Numbered from the stretch's first letter, positions 1 to 7,619 are shown. The stretch: DNA of 11,520 nt from RPQJ01 sp052035645 (GCA_052035645.1 JBPOHK010000155.1:1-11520), one strand, 5' to 3'. Numbers and translations are program-made. The notes: generated by a model not told the origin, from the sequence alone.

Positions 1-831
1 CTGCTGCGCCGCTACGGCATCAACCAGTTCAAGCTCGACGGCACGGGCAGCCCGGACAAGGTGACGGCGGGCAGCGAGTTCGACAGCGACTTCGCCGCGG
101 CCATCGCGCTGGTCCGCGACCTGCGCGCGATCAAGCCCGACCTGTTCATCAACCTCACGACCGGCACCTGGCCGTCGCCGTTCTGGCTGCTCACCGCCGA
201 CTCGATCTGGCGCGGCGGCGAGGACCACTCCTTCGCCGGCACCGGCACCGACCGCCAGCGCTGGATCACCTACCGCGACGCCGACACCTACGGCGGCGTG
301 GTGCGCGTCGGCCCGCTGTTCCCGCTCAACTCGCTGATGCTTCACGGCATCATCTACGCGCGCAAGGCACAGGGACTCGACCGCGACCCGCACGGCGACT
401 TCAAGGACGAGGTGCGCTCCTATTTCGCGAGCGGCACGGGACTGCAGGAGATGTACGTCTCGCCGGACCTGCTCAGCGAGGCGAACTGGGACGAACTCGC
501 CGACGCTGCGAACTGGGCGCGGACCCACGCCGAGGAACTGCGCGACAGCCACTGGGTCGGCGGCGACCCGGCGCGCAGCGAGGTGTACGGGTGGGCGGCC
601 TGGGCGCCGGGACGCGGCACGCTCGCCCTGCGCAACCCGACCGGCCACCCCCGGGCCTTCGACGTCGACGTGGGGCGGGTGCTGGAACTGCCGGCCGGGG
701 AAGCGCGCGCGTGGCAGGCGCTGCCCGCATTCGTCGCGAGCCCCGCCCAGCGCTGGCTGGCCGGCCGGCCCGTGCGCGTGACGCTGCAGCCGTTCGAAGT
801 GAAGGTCTGGGAGCTGTCGGCGGTGCGCTGA
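1..831 (+). CDS. Glycoside hydrolase, clan GH-D-like (alpha-galactosidase-related), C-terminal part
   Basis: The frame is open from the first base to TGA at 829-831 and gives 276 residues of a longer protein whose start lies outside the window. It begins inside a TIM-barrel strand with the motif FKLDGTG (visible residues 10-16). In clan GH-D enzymes the Asp of such a K-x-D motif is the catalytic nucleophile, which makes Asp13 the candidate. A second conserved-looking block, SIWRGGEDHSF (about 68-78), is where the acid/base Asp would be expected (Asp75), followed by RQRWITYRDADTY and PLFPLNSLMLHG. From about residue 165 the sequence turns into beta-strand-like segments (GWAAWAPGRGTLALRNPTG, then a run ending VKVWEL), as in the C-terminal beta-sandwich of alpha-galactosidases. 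The likely role is exo-cleavage of a glycoside, probably in the periplasm or outside the cell. The missing N-terminus prevents checking for a signal peptide. Family membership is by recognised motifs, and the substrate is unknown. Confidence 0.72.
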   Translation: MLRRYGINQFKLDGTGSPDKVTAGSEFDSDFAAAIALVRDLRAIKPDLFINLTTGTWPSPFWLLTADSIWRGGEDHSFAGTGTDRQRWITYRDADTYGGVVRVGPLFPLNSLMLHGIIYARKAQGLDRDPHGDFKDEVRSYFASGTGLQEMYVSPDLLSEANWDELADAANWARTHAEELRDSHWVGGDPARSEVYGWAAWAPGRGTLALRNPTGHPRAFDVDVGRVLELPAGEARAWQALPAFVASPAQRWLAGRPVRVTLQPFEVKVWELSAVR

Positions 832-842
832 CCGCCCGGTCG

Positions 843-869
843 CCCGGGCAGGCGCGGTGCCTGCCCGGG
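843..869. terminator. GC-rich hairpin between convergent genes, candidate bidirectional terminator
   Basis: Positions 843-853 (CCCGGGCAGGC) are the exact reverse complement of 859-869, with a 5-nt loop (GCGGT, 854-858). The hairpin sits 11 bp after the stop of the glycoside hydrolase and 13 bp after the stop of the receptor gene on the other strand. This is where a shared terminator is expected. Neither strand has a T-run after the stem, so it is not a textbook intrinsic terminator. It could act as an RNA 3'-end stabiliser or with Rho. Confidence 0.6.
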
Positions 870-882
870 GCCGGGGACGGGC

Positions 883-3309
883 TCAGAACTTCTGCGAGAA
901 CTTCAGGCCGATGGTCATCGGCTGCAGCCGATAGCCGTAGGTCTGGTTGACGCCGCAGACGCCGACCGTGCACTGCGTGGTCACGTACAGCAGCGAGTCC
1001 TCGTTCAGGACGTTATCGATGAACAGGTCGAGCGAGTAGCTGTCCTTGCGGATGCCGGCGCTCAGGTCGAACACCGTGCTCGACGGGATGTCGCCGAGCA
1101 CGTCGTTGTCGGCGACGTCGAGGGTAGAGGGACGGCTCGACTCGTAGGCCACGGCGCCCTGCACGTACGACTCGAAGTCGCCGATCGGGAACGTGTAGCG
1201 CGCGACGACGTTGCCCTTGAATTCGGGCGTGATCGGCAGCGGGCTGCCCTTCGGGGCCAGGATCTCCGTGATGTTGCCGTCCTCGTCGTAGTTCGCGTAC
1301 GGGTCCTTCAGCTCGGAATCGTAGTACGCGATCGCCGAGGACAGCATGAGGCTGTCGGAGACCGCCCACTGCAGCTGCATCTCGGTGCCGACGATGTCCG
1401 CCGTCGGCCCGTTGGCCACCTGGGTGATGCCGTTCGCGCCCAGGAACGCAATCTGGAAGTCGTCCCACTGCTCGAGGAACACGGCGCCGTTGAACTGCAG
1501 GCGGTTGTCCATCCAGGTCGTCTTCCAGCCCGCTTCCCAGTTCGTGAGGAAGTCGGACTTGAAGTCGCCGGCGAACGGGTTGCGGTTGATACCGCCGGGG
1601 CGGTAGCCCTCGGACCACGTCGCGTAGAACAGCACGTCGTCCGTGGCCTTGTAGTTCACGTTCAGGCGGCTGACGTGCTCGGACTCCTTGATGCCCTTGT
1701 CCACGTTGAGGCAGGGCGTGTCCTTGTAGTCCTGCTGGCCGTTCGGGAACAGGTTGCAGCGGTTCTCGCCGTTGCTGGACCAGCCCTGCTCGGTGAAGCC
1801 GAGGCCGAACCCGAAGAAGCCCTTCACCGTCACCTCGGGCTTGAAGTAGCGCAGGCCGGCGGTGAGCTCGATCTTGTCGGTCACGTCGAAGCTGACGCTG
1901 CCGAAGACAGCCTTGTCGGTGTCGACGCGGTCCATGTTGTTCAGGTACACCACGTTCGGGAACCGGTTGCCGTTCGGCTCGTCGCGGTTCATCTGCATCT
2001 GCAGCCCGAGGCCCTCGACCTGGAACTGCTGCTCGAAGTCGTGCTCCTGCTTCTGGTAGAAGACGCCGAGCATGCCGCGCACGCGCTTGTCGGCCGGCGA
2101 GCTGATGCGCAGCTCGTGGCTCTGGCGCTTGTAGCCGTCGTTGTTCGTGTAGCGGGCCGCCGGCGGGATCGGGTCGCCGTTGTCGTCGAAGTGCAGGGCC
2201 GAGAAATAGCCCGTCGTGTAGGCGCTGTCGTACCAGAACGAGTAGTCGGTGTAGTCGAACGAGCCGTCGAAGTCGCGGTCGAGGTAGTTGCCGGAGTACA
2301 CGACGTCGAAGTTGCCGATCGAGCCGTCCACCGTCAGGCCGATCTGCGTCCACTTGTCCTCGATGTACTCCTTCTTGAAGTGGGCGACCTCGTACTTGCC
2401 GTTGGAGAAGGTGTTGCTGAGGTCGTCGCCCCAGGAGCCGTGGCTCTCGGCGGTCTGCGTCTGGACGGTCGGCGTGATCGACCAGTTCTCGCCGAGGTTC
2501 ACGCGCAGGGCCGCGCGGGCACCGACCGTGTCGACCGTGTTGTAGTTGTCACCGGCGTAGCGGGAGTTTTCGATCGAGGTGTCGTCGGCGGTCGTGCTGA
2601 TGTCGCCGGAGAAGTTGCGGGTCCGCTTGAGGTTGTCGATCCAGCCCGCGTCGTTGCGCTTCCAGCCGACCACGCGCAGGGCCGCGGAGTCGCCGATCGG
2701 CAGGTTGACGTGCCCTTCGGCCACGTAGCCCGTGTCGTCGCCGTCGACGATGTTGCCCTCCAGCGCGTAGCTGGCCGAGAACGCGCTCGGGTCGGGCTTG
2801 TTGGTGATGATGCGGATCGTGCCCGCCTGCGAGCTCGCGCCGTACAGCGTGCCCTGCGGGCCGGAGAGCGCCTCGACGCGCTCGATGTCGTACATGTGGA
2901 TGTCCAGGTTGCCCTGGATCGTCGTGATCGGCTGCTCGTCGAGGTACATGCCGACGCTTGGCTGCGAGGTCGTCGCCTGGCCGTCGCCGCCCGTGACCAC
3001 GCCGCGCATGTAGACCAGCGAGAAGCCCGTGCCGCCCGCGACCGAGGGCTGCATCGCCACCGACGGCAGCATCTGCACGTAGTCGGTGAACTTCTGGATG
3101 TTCAGCTCCTCGAGCTTCTCGTTGCCGAGCGCCTGGATGCTGATCGGCACGTCCTGGAGATTCTCGCTGCGCTTCTGCGCCGTGACGATGATCTCCTCGA
3201 GGCCGCGCTGCTCCTGAGCGAGCACGGCGGGGCACGCCAGCAGGACGGCCACGGCGATGGGCGACCGCGGCAGGCGGCGCGGAAGCGTGGCGGACTTCGA
3301 TCGTCGCAT
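883..3309 (-). CDS. TonB-dependent outer-membrane receptor
   Basis: This is an 808-residue outer-membrane beta-barrel importer that takes up a ligand using energy from TonB-ExbBD. The N-terminus has an extended basic region (RRSKS, RRLPR), a hydrophobic stretch IAVAVLLACPAVLA and a probable signal peptidase I site after Ala31 (VLA-QEQ). A TonB box, EIIVTA, lies at 39-44. The plug domain covers about 50-170 and contains RVEALSGPQGTLYGASSQAG, ending IRIITNKPD. The rest is a barrel of aromatic, Asp/Asn-rich strands ending GLKFSQKF, with the terminal Phe that the BAM machinery recognises. Length is typical of the family (about 700-900). Two Cys pairs (NRCNLFP...TPCLN, and CTVGVC near the C-terminus) may be loop disulfides. 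The start at 3309 is supported by a strong ribosome binding site. It lies 126 bp downstream of the sulfotransferase gene on the same strand, so co-transcription is possible. The plug type is common in sphingomonad- and Haliea-like receptors. The ligand (siderophore, glycan or other) cannot be read from the sequence. Confidence 0.96.
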   Translation of the reverse strand: MRRSKSATLPRRLPRSPIAVAVLLACPAVLAQEQRGLEEIIVTAQKRSENLQDVPISIQALGNEKLEELNIQKFTDYVQMLPSVAMQPSVAGGTGFSLVYMRGVVTGGDGQATTSQPSVGMYLDEQPITTIQGNLDIHMYDIERVEALSGPQGTLYGASSQAGTIRIITNKPDPSAFSASYALEGNIVDGDDTGYVAEGHVNLPIGDSAALRVVGWKRNDAGWIDNLKRTRNFSGDISTTADDTSIENSRYAGDNYNTVDTVGARAALRVNLGENWSITPTVQTQTAESHGSWGDDLSNTFSNGKYEVAHFKKEYIEDKWTQIGLTVDGSIGNFDVVYSGNYLDRDFDGSFDYTDYSFWYDSAYTTGYFSALHFDDNGDPIPPAARYTNNDGYKRQSHELRISSPADKRVRGMLGVFYQKQEHDFEQQFQVEGLGLQMQMNRDEPNGNRFPNVVYLNNMDRVDTDKAVFGSVSFDVTDKIELTAGLRYFKPEVTVKGFFGFGLGFTEQGWSSNGENRCNLFPNGQQDYKDTPCLNVDKGIKESEHVSRLNVNYKATDDVLFYATWSEGYRPGGINRNPFAGDFKSDFLTNWEAGWKTTWMDNRLQFNGAVFLEQWDDFQIAFLGANGITQVANGPTADIVGTEMQLQWAVSDSLMLSSAIAYYDSELKDPYANYDEDGNITEILAPKGSPLPITPEFKGNVVARYTFPIGDFESYVQGAVAYESSRPSTLDVADNDVLGDIPSSTVFDLSAGIRKDSYSLDLFIDNVLNEDSLLYVTTQCTVGVCGVNQTYGYRLQPMTIGLKFSQKF

Positions 3310-3316
3310 TACGTTT

Positions 3317-3324
3317 CTCCCCTC
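3317..3324 (-). promoter_or_regulatory. Ribosome binding site of the TonB-dependent receptor
   Basis: On the minus strand the sequence reads GAGGGGAG, then 7 nt (AAACGTA), then ATG. This is a strong Shine-Dalgarno match at ideal spacing and fixes the receptor start at 3309. It contrasts with the weak or absent sites before the sulfotransferase and the homocysteine methyltransferase. Confidence 0.8.
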
Positions 3325-3435
3325 AGGCGATTTGGGTTCTGGTGCGAACGGGCAACACTTGCCTGGCCCCCCAAGCGCGGCCCGCCCGCCGCTGGCCGAA
3401 CAATAACCGAGCCGGGCCGGAACGGGAAATGCAAA

Positions 3436-5454
3436 TCAGAATCGAGGAACTTCGGGGTAGGCACCGAGCACGGGGCCGAGGGCGTCCTTGAGCGGCCCGA
3501 GCCAGTTGTCGTATTGGCGCCACTGATCGACGCCTTCCCGGTAGATGGGCCGGCGCACCTGCTCGGCGCTGGCCGTGCGCACCGGCCGCTGGTTCTCGAA
3601 GAAGCGCAGGCAGGCCTCGTCGAACGGCAGGCCGCAGTAGTCCAGCAGGCGCCGGACCTCGGCCTCGGTGTCCTCGACCACCCGCTCGTAAATGACGCGG
3701 TGCACCCGGCCGGGCATCACCTCGTCGAAGTGCGCCATCAGTTCCACGTAGTCGCGGTAGAAGCGGCCCATGTCGACGAGGCCGTAGCTGAAGTTCTGGC
3801 CGCGGGCATAGTGCTGCTTGAAGTTGGAAAAGCAGCAGCCGAGGGGGTGGCGGCGGGCATCGATGATCCGCGCATTCGGCAGCACCGCGTGGATCAGTCC
3901 CACGTGCAGGAAGTTGTTCGGCATCTTGTCGATGAAGAACGGCCGGTCGGTCTTGCGGTAGATCCGCGTGCGCTCGAGGTAGCGCTCGCCCAGCTGGCGC
4001 AGGTCCTGCGCACTCTTCCCGGCCAGCACGTCGGCATAGGCGACGATCTCGCCCGCCCCCGACTCGGTGCGCAAGTCCTTGGCCATGCTGATGATTTCCG
4101 GCAGCTCGGTAGTGCCCTCCACGGCCGGATGGCTGGCGAGGATCTGCTCGAGCAGGGTCGATCCCGCCCGCGGCATCCCGACGATGAAGATCGGGTCGGG
4201 GGCCGGGCAGCCGGAACCGCGGCGCGCCTCGAAGAACGCCCGCGTGAAGATTCCCTTCAGGCGCTGGACACGCCGGGAATTGCCCTCGGCATCGTAGCGG
4301 TGGGCCTGGCGGTGCAGGTCGTTGCCCTGGGAGTAGTGCTCGAACGAGCGGGCGTAGTCGGCGCGGTCCTCGTAGGCCTTGCCGAGGGCGAAGTGCAGCT
4401 GCAGCCGGCTGTCCTGGTCGATGTCCGTGCGCGCCAGCTGGGCGTGCATCGCCGCGAGGTCGGTCTCGTCGAAGCGGAAGGTCTTGAGGTTGGCGAGGCT
4501 CCAGTACGCCTCGCCGAGCGACGGCTCGTACGCGATGCTGCGCCGGTAGGCGGTGATGCACTCGGCCGTGCGGCCCTCGGTCTTGAGCACGTGCCCGTAG
4601 CTCAGCCAGACCTTGGAGTGCTTCGGGTACTCGGCCAGCAGTTCGGCGTAGATGCGGCTCGAGCGTTCGTACTCCCCCACCCGGCTCAGGATCACCGCGT
4701 AGAGGTTGCGATAGCTCGGGCTGCGCGGCTCGAGCTGCAGCAGGTGCTCGATCTCGCGTCGTGCCGCCGCGGCATCGTTGCGACGGCCGAGCAGCACCGC
4801 GTAGTTGTAACGAGCCGCCCGGAAGCTCGGCGCCAGCTCGATGCAGCGCTCGAGCAGGCGACCGGCGTCCTCCAGCCGGCCGAGCCGCATGGCCACCTCG
4901 GCCAGCATGCGGATCGCCGGTACGTCGGTCGGCACCTGCGTGAGGTGGCCCTTCAACAGGCGCTCGGCGGTCCCGACGTCGTTCTCCAGCATGGCCGCCG
5001 CTGCCTGCTGCAGCGCGGGACTTCGCGCCGAGCACTGCACGTGGCGGGTGTAGGCCGTGTCGCTCGCGGCCGCGTCCCCGGTCGCCAGCAGGTGGTCGGC
5101 GAGGATGCGCCAGGCCTCCGGGTGGTCGGGCCGGAGTTCGACCGTCGTGCGCAGGGCGCGAATCGCCTCGTCGCCCCGGCCGAGGCGGGACAGGGCGAGC
5201 CCGGCCTCGTAATGCGCCGCCGGCCAGCGCGGCTGGGCCTGCAGCAGGGGCTCGATCAGCGCGAGCGCACCGGCAGCGTCGCCCTTCCGGCGCCGGGCGG
5301 AGGCCAGCAGCAGCAGCGCGGGCGGGTGGCCCGGCACGGCCTTCAGGATCTCCTCGGCCTGTTCGGCCGCGAGGCCCGGGTCGGTCTCGAGCAGCCCGAC
5401 CGCGTTGTTCATCGCGGCGGCCAGCGTGCCGGTGGGTTCGGAAGCAGCGCTCAT
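3436..5454 (-). CDS. TPR-repeat sulfotransferase
   Basis: This 672-residue two-part protein has a TPR helical solenoid at about 20-390 and a PAPS-dependent sulfotransferase domain at about 420-640. TPR signatures are clear, for example AAHYEAGLALSRLGRGDEAI (79-98), a repeat at 216-243, and KVWLSYGHVLKTEGRTAECI (281-300). The catalytic domain opens with PIFIVGMPRAGSTLLEQIL (421-439), the 5'-phosphosulfate-binding loop. It continues with FFIDKMPNNFLHVGLI and the 3'-phosphate-binding segment RIIDARRHPLGCCFSNFKQHYA (529-550), which carries the expected Arg and Ser543. The expected reaction is transfer of sulfate from PAPS to a hydroxyl or amine on a carbohydrate, lipid, protein or small molecule. 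The TPRs probably dock a partner or substrate. There is no signal peptide, so it is probably cytoplasmic. It lies upstream of, and on the same strand as, the TonB-dependent receptor. From memory such pairs recur in gammaproteobacteria and sphingomonads. The ATG at 5454 has no good Shine-Dalgarno sequence, and the gene may be leaderless. Confidence 0.94.
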   Translation of the reverse strand: MSAASEPTGTLAAAMNNAVGLLETDPGLAAEQAEEILKAVPGHPPALLLLASARRRKGDAAGALALIEPLLQAQPRWPAAHYEAGLALSRLGRGDEAIRALRTTVELRPDHPEAWRILADHLLATGDAAASDTAYTRHVQCSARSPALQQAAAAMLENDVGTAERLLKGHLTQVPTDVPAIRMLAEVAMRLGRLEDAGRLLERCIELAPSFRAARYNYAVLLGRRNDAAAARREIEHLLQLEPRSPSYRNLYAVILSRVGEYERSSRIYAELLAEYPKHSKVWLSYGHVLKTEGRTAECITAYRRSIAYEPSLGEAYWSLANLKTFRFDETDLAAMHAQLARTDIDQDSRLQLHFALGKAYEDRADYARSFEHYSQGNDLHRQAHRYDAEGNSRRVQRLKGIFTRAFFEARRGSGCPAPDPIFIVGMPRAGSTLLEQILASHPAVEGTTELPEIISMAKDLRTESGAGEIVAYADVLAGKSAQDLRQLGERYLERTRIYRKTDRPFFIDKMPNNFLHVGLIHAVLPNARIIDARRHPLGCCFSNFKQHYARGQNFSYGLVDMGRFYRDYVELMAHFDEVMPGRVHRVIYERVVEDTEAEVRRLLDYCGLPFDEACLRFFENQRPVRTASAEQVRRPIYREGVDQWRQYDNWLGPLKDALGPVLGAYPEVPRF

Positions 5455-5460
5455 CGCCGG

Positions 5461-5466
5461 ATTCTA
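5461..5466 (-). promoter_or_regulatory. Candidate -10 element (TAGAAT) of the TPR-sulfotransferase gene
   Basis: The minus strand reads TAGAAT, then CCGGCG, then ATG (5454). The hexamer matches TATAAT at five of six positions. Only 6 nt separate it from the start codon, so transcription would begin at or next to the ATG, giving a leaderless mRNA. This agrees with the lack of a Shine-Dalgarno sequence. The best -35 match (GTGCCT at 16 bp spacing) is weak. Confidence 0.4.
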
Positions 5467-5520
5467 GGGGACGCCGGCACGCAGGCACTAGCGCGGGCTG
5501 CCCGGCACCGCCGGATCGAG

Positions 5521-5526
5521 CAGAAT
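5521..5526 (+). promoter_or_regulatory. Candidate -10 element (CAGAAT) of the homocysteine methyltransferase gene
   Basis: CAGAAT ends 7 nt before the ATG at 5534, with CTGCCC (5498-5503, weak -35) 17 bp upstream. If this is the -10, the transcript would start at about 5533-5534 and the first in-frame ATG at 5525 would not be in the mRNA. It mirrors the divergent TAGAAT 55 bp away on the other strand. Confidence 0.35.
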
Positions 5527-5533
5527 GTCGGCC

Positions 5534-6415
5534 ATGACACCCGCGATCACGATCCTCGACGGCGCCATGGGCACCGAACTGCGCGCCCGCGGCGCCTCCG
5601 TTCCCGACTACCGCGAATCGGCGTGGTCCGCGCTCGCGCTGGTACACGATCCCGGCACGGTGCGGCAGGTGCACGCCGATTACATCGCGGCCGGCGCCGA
5701 CGTGGTGACGGCCAACAACTACGCGGTGGTGCCGAAACTGCTGGCGCGCGTCGGCATGGAGGCGCGCGTCGAGGAACTCACCCGCCTCGCCTGCGCACTG
5801 GCGCGCGAGGCCCGTGCCGCGGGCGGCCGGCCGGACGTGATGGTCGCGGGCTCGCTGCCGCCCCTCGACACGACCTACGAGGCGGCCCTCGTGGCCCGCG
5901 AGGACGAGCTGTACGCGGGCTACCTGCGCATCGCGCGGGCGCTGGCCGGCGAGGTCGATCTCGCGATGGCGGAGACCCTGACGACGGTGCGCGAAGCCGT
6001 GGCGGCGGCACGGGCCGCGGCGGACTGCGGGCTGCGCGTGAGGATCTCCTGGAACCTCGATCTCGACGCGCCGCGCCTGCGCGGCGGCGAGTCGCTGGAG
6101 GAGGCCGTGCGGTCGCTGGAGCCGCTGCCGGTCGAGGGTTATTCGGTGAACTGCGTGCCGACCGGGCTCGTGCCGGAGGCGATCGCGCGCATGCGCGCCT
6201 GCACCTCGCGGCCGCTCGGCGCGTATGCCAACAGCTGCGAGAAGGCGCCCGACCAGAAGGCGCTCGACACCTGCAAGATCCCGGTGCTGACGCCCGCCGA
6301 GTACGTGGCCGCCACCGAGAGCTGGGTGGCGGCCGGCGCGACCTGGCTGGGCGGCTGCTGTGACACGACGCCCGCGTACATCGCGGCGCTGGCGCGGCGC
6401 TGGAAACTCAGCTGA
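5534..6415 (+). CDS. Homocysteine S-methyltransferase family protein
   Basis: This 293-residue protein of the Pfam Hcy methyltransferase family (BHMT, MmuM and the MetH N-domain) is a zinc-dependent TIM barrel that moves a methyl group from a donor such as S-methylmethionine or a betaine to L-homocysteine, making methionine. The N-terminus carries ILDGAMGTELRARG (7-20). Zinc ligands are visible as SVNC (Cys207) and LGGCCDTTP (Cys275, Cys276), the same spacing pattern as in BHMT and MmuM. The length matches single-domain family members (about 300). An in-frame ATG nine bases upstream (5525) would add MSA. I chose 5534 because the family usually begins a few residues before the DGAMG motif and because of the candidate -10 just upstream. 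Neither start has a clear ribosome binding site. The donor is not determinable. The MttB-family gene 3.5 kb away suggests, without proving, a role with methylated amines. Confidence 0.92.
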   Translation: MTPAITILDGAMGTELRARGASVPDYRESAWSALALVHDPGTVRQVHADYIAAGADVVTANNYAVVPKLLARVGMEARVEELTRLACALAREARAAGGRPDVMVAGSLPPLDTTYEAALVAREDELYAGYLRIARALAGEVDLAMAETLTTVREAVAAARAAADCGLRVRISWNLDLDAPRLRGGESLEEAVRSLEPLPVEGYSVNCVPTGLVPEAIARMRACTSRPLGAYANSCEKAPDQKALDTCKIPVLTPAEYVAATESWVAAGATWLGGCCDTTPAYIAALARRWKLS

Positions 6416-7619
6416 CGAAGCGCGCGGGACGATAGGGCGCGAGCAGGTCGACCTCGGCGCCGTCCAGCAGTTCCATGGTCGCGAGTTCGCCGATCAGCGG
6501 GGCGAGCGTCACGCCGCTGTGCGTGACCGCGACGTACAGGCGCGTGTCGCCTGCGACGTAGCCGAGCACCGGATAGCCGTCCTGCGGCATCGGCCGCCAG
6601 CACAGGGACACGCTCTCGATGGGCGCATCCGCCAGCGCGGGCAGGTAGCGCGCCGCCTGGGCCCGGATGCGCTCGCCGTGCTTCGCGGCCAGCGATTCGC
6701 GCGGGAAGTCGAGCGGGTGGTCCTCCAGCAGACGATGCGGCCGGGTCTGCGGCGGGTCGTAATCGTCGCCGAGCACGAAGCGCCCGTCCGCCTGCTGGTG
6801 GAAATGCGTGTCCTCGGTGTTGAAGACGCCGCGCACGCGCGGGGGCTGCGGCGCCGTGCGCACGACGAGACCGGGCGAGGCCTTGAGCGGTATCTTCACG
6901 CCGAGCCGCGCCGCCATCGCTTCCGTGGCCACGCCGGCGGCGAGCACCACGCGATCGGCCCGGTACTCGCCCCGCGAGGTGCCGAGCACGACGCCGCCGG
7001 CCGTCGGCAGGGAGATCCCCTCCACTTCGCAGGGATGCACGACCTTCGCGCCCGCACGCTCGGCCTCGCGCAGCAGCACCCGCGTCGCCTGGCCCGAGTC
7101 GACGGCGCCTTCCAGCTCGGTCACTGCGGCGACCCGCAGCGCGCCCGGCTGCACCTGCGGCTCAAGCCGCTGGAACTCGGCGGCATCGATCAGCCGGATC
7201 GGATAGCCCCAGGCCTGCTGCCGGCGCGCGAGCCGGTCGAGTTCCTCCGCCCGCTCCGGCCGGGCGTACCACTCGAAGGTGCCGCCCCAGCGCACCGGCA
7301 GCGGATCGCCGAGCTGCTGGTGCAGGCCGTGCCAGGCCAGCACGCCGAGGCGGCTGAGCAGGTGGTAGTCGCGCGGCTGCTTGCTGAAGTTCGCGTTGAT
7401 CCAGGCGAACGACTTGCCGGAAGCACCCGCGGCGGGCGCCGATTTTTCCAGCACCGTGACCTCGGCACCCCGGCGCGAGAGCTGGCAGGCGATGGCGGCC
7501 CCGACGATGCCGCCGCCGACGATGACGATGCGGCCCGCCGGGGCGGCGATGGCTTGCCAGCGCGGGAGCGTGCCGAGCAGCAGGCCGGCGCTCCATTTCA
7601 ACAGGTCGCGGCGATTCAT
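6408..7619 (-). CDS. Tat-exported FAD-dependent oxidoreductase (DAO family, D-amino-acid dehydrogenase-like)
   Basis: This 403-residue flavoprotein of the DAO family (glycine oxidase, sarcosine oxidase, DadA) oxidises an amine or amino acid C-N bond. The N-terminus MNRRDLLKWSAGLLLGTL contains a twin-arginine motif (NRRDLLK, 2-8) and a hydrophobic stretch, with a probable cleavage site around AIA-APAG (about 25). The enzyme is therefore probably folded with FAD in the cytoplasm and exported to the periplasm. The Rossmann motif IVIVGGGIVGAAIACQLSRR spans 31-50, and Glu58 (VTVLEK) is placed to bind the FAD ribose. GASGKSFAWINANF follows (65-78). The C-terminus has the family-type block WRPMPQDGYPVLGY, then LYVAVTHSGVTLAPLIGELA. 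The ATG at 7619 was chosen for the Tat signal, although the frame stays open far upstream and the ribosome binding site is weak. Its last codon and stop overlap the convergent homocysteine methyltransferase gene. The substrate is unknown. Confidence 0.92.
   Translation of the reverse strand: MNRRDLLKWSAGLLLGTLPRWQAIAAPAGRIVIVGGGIVGAAIACQLSRRGAEVTVLEKSAPAAGASGKSFAWINANFSKQPRDYHLLSRLGVLAWHGLHQQLGDPLPVRWGGTFEWYARPERAEELDRLARRQQAWGYPIRLIDAAEFQRLEPQVQPGALRVAAVTELEGAVDSGQATRVLLREAERAGAKVVHPCEVEGISLPTAGGVVLGTSRGEYRADRVVLAAGVATEAMAARLGVKIPLKASPGLVVRTAPQPPRVRGVFNTEDTHFHQQADGRFVLGDDYDPPQTRPHRLLEDHPLDFPRESLAAKHGERIRAQAARYLPALADAPIESVSLCWRPMPQDGYPVLGYVAGDTRLYVAVTHSGVTLAPLIGELATMELLDGAEVDLLAPYRPARFVS

Noticed and set aside
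3310..3435. Separate promoter or terminator between the sulfotransferase and receptor genes
   Set aside because: On the minus strand TTCCCG and TTATTG at 16 bp spacing, and TTGCAT with GTTATT at 21 bp, are poor matches. The CCGG-rich stretch gives no stable hairpin followed by T residues. I cannot support either element.
1675..6363. A 4.7-kb open frame on the plus strand, long enough for a 1,560-residue protein
   Set aside because: It runs antisense to the receptor and sulfotransferase genes and then out of frame through the homocysteine methyltransferase. Its product is a low-complexity Ala/Arg/Val/Leu mix with no recognisable domain. Such open frames are a normal by-product of GC-rich codon use.
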